From positions 124,001 through 188,000 of the forward strand of contig NW_024104527.1 of NCBI RefSeq assembly GCF_003945595.2: a stretch of 64,000 nucleotides of DNA. The letters are read 5' to 3'. Each line of letters starts with the position of its first letter. The stretch's first letter is position 1. Origin of the DNA: Pipra filicauda. Taxonomy: Eukaryota; Chordata; Aves; Passeriformes; Pipridae. Shown piece by piece: positions 58,659-64,000 of this stretch. The notes below the pieces were generated by a model, which saw only the letters and a list, made by a program, of their open reading frames with translations, was not told where the DNA came from and searched no databases. The translations under genes and the position numbers were made by a program.

Positions 58659-60661
58659 CAACTGGAAGTTGGGGGGGTGGTGTCATTTGTGCTGCACAGT
58701 GGGGGCAGCTGGGTCTCCCCCCACCCAGCCCCCTGCATTTTGGGGTGCTGCCACATGTTTGAGAGCACTGCTAGGGAGCGACGTTTGCGGGCCTTGCGCT
58801 CCCATCCCCTTTTGGAGCCGAGAGGGGGAGAAAGGAAGAGGAATCACATCGGTGCCTGCAGGGAGGGCACCCGGTGCTTGTCCCCTTCCTGCAGAAGCTC
58901 GGAGCCCCCGCGCTCCCTCCCGTGCCCGTCCATATTTATTGACCCGGCCTCCTGGCGTTTCTCTGTTCGGCTCCTGCTGGATTTGCTGTTGCCAGTTCCC
59001 GGAGATGGTGAGAAGAGCCAGGACATATGAATGTCACTATGGAGAAAAGACCAAACCAGGTATTCTGCTGCCGCGTGGGGAAAATCGGAAGGAGAGGAAA
59101 GCTGGTTTTGCAGAGTGCCTTAAACACAAATGACTTTACCGAGTCTTGGACTGGTAAATGACTTTACTTGGCTTGGACTTCTGTCTCTGGATGTTAGTAC
59201 CAACTCGAACAAATGTTGCATTTCACTTCTCTGGGATTAAAAGAAAACCACTCGAGCTGTACTGGAACCAAACCCTGTGTTTGCTTGAGTCCGTCTGGCT
59301 GGTTTGTACCTCTGAGGCCACAGCAGCACCAGGGAGCGGGCAGGAATTCCTGGGCTTTTGGTCATCAGCTTGCCTAATAAGTGGGATCAGTGGCTGCTTC
59401 CTGCTGGCTTTAAGCCCTTGGGCCGTGTGACAGGATTTGTTTCCCCTTGTCCCTGCTTGCAGGTGGCTTCTCTGGTGTCCTAGAGAAGTTGTGCTGGCCC
59501 TGCAGTGCCCCTTCTCTAGGGTTGCTCAGGGCAGGCTGTTTGCACAAAGCGTGCCATGGGGCTGTGTCCTCAAGCTTCCAGAAAATGGGGCAGTTGGTTG
59601 GAAAGCTCGGAGGGGGCAGACGTCTCTTTTTTGCCTTAGGAAACCAGATCAAGGCGAGGGCTGTGTGCTGAGGGAACAGCAAGAAACCCAGGAATTTGCA
59701 CAGCCCAGCCACGGGGAACTAGGGAAGCTGCCAAGTTTGATAAAGCTGAAAAACTGCACAGAAAAGAGACGTTTCCCCTCTGAAATTGCAGATTCCCCCT
59801 CCCACTTCATGCAGAGTGGAAGAGCGAGAACAAAAGTCAGCTCAGAGACCAGCTGTTTCTATCTTCTAGAAAAAGTAATATACAGGAATAATACGGTTTC
59901 ATATTGAAGGTTCATTTAAAGGCCATTTGGGGAAATACACCAATATTCACTTCATAGTTCCCGAAGGCAATTAAAAATTAATATAATTTATTTTTGGGTA
60001 ATGAAAGAGGGGTGTGAATGCTGCTGCAGGATTGGGATCCACAGGATGCTGGAGGGTATCTCATTGCATCCAGTGCCTTGCTTACCATGAGCATCAACCC
60101 TGCTATTCCCCACATGCTGGGGGGAGATGTTTGTGCCCCAAGCCAGTTGATTTCCTTAGAGCTGCTCATTTTAAGTGTTGCTGGTTGTGCTGGGCACTGA
60201 GGGATGCTGGCAGCCAGCCTATGAGCTATTCGGTGAGCAGGTTTCTTTCCTAGTGTTATATTAAAACATCGCTCATCTCTTGACAAATCCCTGAGGTGTA
60301 GGTGAGAGAGAGCAGGCAGGAGTTTGCATGGTTTGTGCTCTGGGAAGAAGAGTAGGACCCCCCCCAGTACTAACAGAAGGCCAGGCTGAGGCATGTTCCC
60401 TGAGCAGGTGTCTCCTTCCCACTGCTGAGACTCTGCCATGACGAGGGGGAGCACACTGCCTGTGTGCCCTGGGACAACCTCTTTTCAAAATGCCTTCCTT
60501 GCAGAGCAAGAACAAGGGAAGTCTGTGCTGCTGCCACCCACCCAGGAGCACGGGCACCCATCCCAGCTGCACGGCCACAGGAAACAAAAGTAAATTGTGC
60601 AGGATGCCGTGGGGCCCAGCAGAGACAGACGAGGGACACTGCAGGTAGTACTGAAGGTCAG

Positions 60662-60667
60662 TTTATT
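60662..60667 (-). terminator. PRDX6: PRDX6 poly(A) signal
   Basis: Minus-strand AATAAA about 540 nt after the PRDX6 stop codon; the only clear candidate nearby. Confidence 0.6.
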
Positions 60668-61203
60668 TGCTTGATTCCCTCTTCCATAAAACCCAAAACC
60701 AATCAACCTCCAGCAAGAGATGACAAAGCAGTAAGAAGTGAGGGATTTGGCTCTGCAGCTCCTCCCTTACTCAGGGGACCAAAGGTGTTAACGTGTTAGT
60801 TAGTGACAGCTGCCTTGAAAGGCACGCAGCAGTTTGGAGGCCCCAGAGCTCCCTGTCCCAGCAGGACACCCCTCTGGGCCCTGGCTGCTGACACCACACT
60901 TCTCACCATGCCTCTGGAAAAAGCTTGGCTGGTAACCAAACAGGAGAGACTCCACAGCACAAGCCCTGGACCCCTCACTGGTCTGCTCACCTTCCTTGTG
61001 GGGCTGATTCAAGGCAAGAAAACACACAGAAGTTTAGTTTTGAGGGGAAGCGGGGGATGAAAGGGACGGGGAGGATTTTGTACTGTGGTGCACCATCAGT
61101 GTGATGGTACAAGAGTGCTTGATCGTGTGGTGTCAGAGGGGCAGGAGCTGGGCACGGGGAAGGCTCCAGGGGCGTGCAGCCTGGCGGGATGGACAGACAG
61201 ACG

Positions 61204-62715
61204 TCACTCTGGTTGCGGGGTGTAACGCAGGTACTTCTTGCCTGACGGGAGGTCCTTCGTGAAGACTCCTTTGGGAAAGAGCTTCTTGGCTTCCTCATCA
61301 GGTAAGGTGGGCACGACCATGACACTGTCACCGGGCTGGGGAGCAAATGGGAACTGTGAGAGCAGCAGAGGAGCTGGCAGGCTCGGGTGCAGGTGGCACT
61401 GCCTCCCTGGGAGCACTCGGCCCCAGCACCCCAGGCACGTCCCATGCAGCTCCGCCTGGAGCCGGCAGTGAGGGCTGAGTGGGAGCTACACCAGGAGACA
61501 AGGGTGATGTCCAACGGGAGAGCTGTGCCGTCTGCTAGCCCTGCCAACAGGATCCCACAGCCCAGCTCTTCCCCAAAGCACTCCCATGGGAACAGGGAGT
61601 AACGAGTGGAGTTTGGGCATCTCTGTGATGCAGGCGGGAGCACAGCTTGCCTAAGTCTGCTCATCCATTCCTATTGCTTAGGCTGACTCCCCCTGGGTGT
61701 TCCAAGCCCTCTGTAAAGGTGCTTCCCTGGGAGGTGGGCTGGTGGGTGAGCTGGCACAAACCACTGGGAGCTTAGACTGCAAGAGATGGGAGTTTTCAGA
61801 GGCAAGGCTGCTCCCACCTGCTGCTTTCCCCACTCCATGGGTCTCCCACGTTTCCTGGCTGTGAGCTTTGCTCCCTTCCTCACCTTCCAGTCCACAGGGG
61901 TAGCAACCTTCTTATAGGCTGTCAGCTGCAGGGAGTCCACCACTCTCAGGATCTCATCAAAGTTTCTCCCAGTGGTGGCTGGGTACAGGATAGAGAGTTT
62001 CAGCTTCTTATCCGGACCAAAAATGAACACCTGAGCACAGGGAGACAAAGTCAGGGGCTGGGCAGATGTTTGTCCAACTGCTCTGCTGGATCTGCTCAGC
62101 CTTGTTGTCCCTTCCTTTCCTGGGAGGTGGCCTGCCTGACCACAGGTGTTGGGACAAGGGAGATGCCATGGTGGGGATCTCCTAGAGAACAAGTGATGCC
62201 CAGGGAACACATTTTTGCTCTGGGAAGTCCTGTTTCCAATGCCAGCTTGTTTTGCTACCTGAAATGTTTCCTCCCCTTGACCTGTGCCCTTCTAATGCAA
62301 GCACAGGAGGGGAGAGGGAAAGTCCAGCAGACTGACGTCAGGACAGGCACAACCAGGACAAGTGGGTGGCAACAGCAAGGTGGAGCTGTTGCCAGCAAAC
62401 CAGCAGTGCACCTCCTCTTCCTCATTGTTCTACAACAAAGTCAACCCAGCTCCTGAAGATGGCCATGTCCACCCAGGTAAGCTGCCCCCATCTTCAAGCA
62501 CAGCCCCACAGACACAGGGCAGGACGGCAGGCAGAGAAGGCAGAGGTGCTGCGGGGCCGGGCACTCACCACACGGGCAGTCAGGGGTATGCCGTCCTTGT
62601 CCCGCTCGTCCGGGTCCAGCATGCCCAGCTGGACAGCCAGCTCCCGGTCCTTGTCAGCGATGATGGGGAAGGGCAGTTTCTCCGCGGGTTGTTCCCCGTT
62701 GTAGGCGTTGATGTC
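61204..62715 (-). CDS. PRDX6: Peroxiredoxin-6, last three coding exons (5' part outside window)
   Basis: 1-Cys peroxiredoxin with glutathione peroxidase, acidic Ca-independent phospholipase A2 and LPC acyltransferase activity in cytosol and lysosomal organelles. Exons (minus): 62569-62715 (49 codons, starting DINAYN), 61884-62030 (49 codons, VFIFGPDKK...VDWK), 61204-61335 (43 codons plus stop, ending YTPQPE). All introns are phase 0, as in human PRDX6. The first two exons, with the peroxidatic Cys (PVCTTE) and the GxSxG-like lipase site, are not found between 62716 and 64000, so the second intron is longer than 1.28 kb and the gene runs off the right edge. The C-terminal 1-Cys Prx domain is intact. 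Confidence 0.95.
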
Positions 62716-64000
62716 CTGCAGAGACAAAACCATCGGCGCACTCATGCTCCCGGCTGCGGGCACCGGACAGAAACATGTTCAGCAGCTGCTCTACAGGAGC
62801 CTGTGGTTTGACTGGCCCCAGAGTCTCAGGCTGGGACAGCACAGCCAGGGACTCGTGGCCTTCCATGGAGTTTTTCCGTTTCCAGAAGCCAGGTAACAAA
62901 CCAGAAACTCTCGTGTCAGGCCGGACAGTGCCTTGCTCTTAAAGGTTAGTTCTTAGGCTGTCTGTGCTCACACCCCGTTGGCTGAGCTGCCCGTGGACCA
63001 GCTGCTTTTCCCAGGTTGTGGGTATGGAGCAATAGGGAAGTCCTGCCGGTGTAAGTGACTCAGGGAGATATAACCACCTTTCCCTGAGGTGTGCCTCTTC
63101 CAACTCTCTCCCAGTACATGATCTAGCACTACTGACAGACGTGCTGGTGCCACACCTGAACTGAACTGTGCATTTAAGGAACAGTTTCTCTAGCAGCAGA
63201 GCAAACCAGCAACTCTACAGCTAACAAAGGTCAAGTGTCCAACACTTTGTAGGTCTTGTGTAAGGGACCAGCTCCATTCTTATTCCCAACTTACTTAACT
63301 AAAGGCTCTTGAAAGCAAGAGTAGATGTTTGAGCACAGGTGCTTGGACACTGCACACTCCTTTTTGAACCACATCTGGGACAGAAGAGAAAACCATTCCC
63401 TTCAACAGCCCTGCAGGCTCTTCCATGTGACTGTGGTTTATGAGGTTACTCCCTGTGCTAGCCTAAACCTGACCTCCTTCAGAGGGAAACTGTATTTTGA
63501 GTATCTCCAAATCTGGTCTGGACTTGGCCAAAGCATTCAAGTTATCACTGGAGTTTGCAGTAGCACCTTCACAGGTCATACTGAGCCTCAGCAGCACTGG
63601 GAGGAGCCTGCTCAAGGCAGCACAAGCAGAGAAGCTGCCAGCATCAAAGCAAGTTTAATTCAAGGTTTCTGCCCCAGAACAGAGCAGCCTGTTCCTTCCA
63701 TCCTCTTCACGCTACACGGGGACAGAACTAACTGCAACACCCACATGAGAGGCTGTGACCCTGACCTGGCTGCTCAGGATGCTGCAAGCACGTCAAGTGG
63801 TGCACACGTGGCAAGATGTTTCCTTTCCAACTTTTTGCTCATTTCCCCCCGGGCCTTTCTGAGTCAGCACTGCACTGCAAAAAGGGGCCGTTTATCTCAG
63901 CTGGGCTGTGGTCAGGCCTGCCTTGGAAGGAAGGAAGGAATCTGTTCTGTTCTCCTGCAGACCTGCCTTGTCAGAGCAGAGCGGGAAAGGAAAGCAAGGC
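62716..64000 (-). other. PRDX6: PRDX6 intron 2 (part), no exon seen
   Basis: 1.28 kb of intron reaching the window edge. No sequence coding the peroxidatic-Cys region was found on the minus strand. A short (AAGG)n run occurs near 63926. Confidence 0.6.

Larger units (their letters stand above)
55254..60640 (+). other. Long non-coding stretch after FAM78B (3' UTR and intergenic)
   Basis: No credible exon. AATAAA at 57627-57632 and ATTAAA-type signals near 58170 and 59971 are possible FAM78B poly(A) sites, so the 3' UTR could be 2.4 to 4.7 kb. An AU-rich element cluster lies at 58594-58658. The right end approaches the PRDX6 poly(A) signal. Confidence 0.5.

Noticed and set aside
1..64000. Avian CR1 LINE, LTR, viral, CRISPR or tRNA elements
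   Set aside because: Scanning by eye found no reverse transcriptase frame, long terminal repeats, regularly spaced repeats or convincing tRNA fold; a RepeatMasker and tRNAscan run could still reveal old fragments.

Overview
This is a vertebrate nuclear window, almost certainly avian. The evidence is compact multi-exon genes with GT-AG introns, GC-rich CpG-island promoters, short intergenic gaps, and proteins very close to known vertebrate families. Species and chromosome cannot be read from the sequence. The gene set (PDE4DIP, PRKAB2, FMO5-like, FAM78B, PRDX6) corresponds to human 1q21-1q25, and I would guess a chicken chromosome 8-like segment.

Layout: (1) 1-28.6 kb, plus strand: PDE4DIP (myomegalin), about 40 coding exons from a CM1-encoding start at 305 to a stop at 28088. 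A second, internal promoter and first coding exon (3674-4822) encodes the Cys-rich N-terminus of the alternative long isoform. (2) 29.7-36.7 kb, minus strand: PRKAB2 (AMPK beta-2), seven coding exons, 274 aa, tail-to-tail with PDE4DIP, with a CpG-island promoter at about 36-36.9 kb. (3) 36.9-46.1 kb, minus strand: two complete tandem FMO5-like genes (534 and 531 aa, eight coding exons each). They share two nearly identical patches inside otherwise diverged sequence, a clear sign of recent gene conversion. (4) 46.1-50 kb: intergenic. (5) 50.0-55.3 kb: a head-to-head pair, a PLPP6/PLPP7-family lipid phosphatase with one intron (minus) and FAM78B (plus), whose start codons lie 375 bp apart in one CpG island. 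FAM78B is followed by a long, partly AU-rich non-coding stretch. (6) 60.7-64 kb, minus strand: the last three coding exons of PRDX6; its first exons, with the peroxidatic Cys, lie beyond the right edge.

The genes are ordinary cellular genes, not a shared pathway: centrosome/Golgi microtubule scaffold, energy-sensing kinase subunit, NADPH flavin monooxygenases, isoprenoid/lipid phosphate phosphatase, a conserved protein of unknown role, and a peroxidase/phospholipase. There is no mobile island, CRISPR array or prokaryote-type system. The most interesting points are the FMO gene conversion; the intron-bearing PLPP6-like gene beside FAM78B, which mirrors PLPP7 beside FAM78A on human 9q34 and may be the parent of the intronless mammalian PLPP6; the dual start and possible early end of PDE4DIP; and the apparent absence of a conserved C-terminal coiled-coil exon in this PDE4DIP. 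Exon limits were set by hand from splice consensus and reading phase; family comparisons are from memory.
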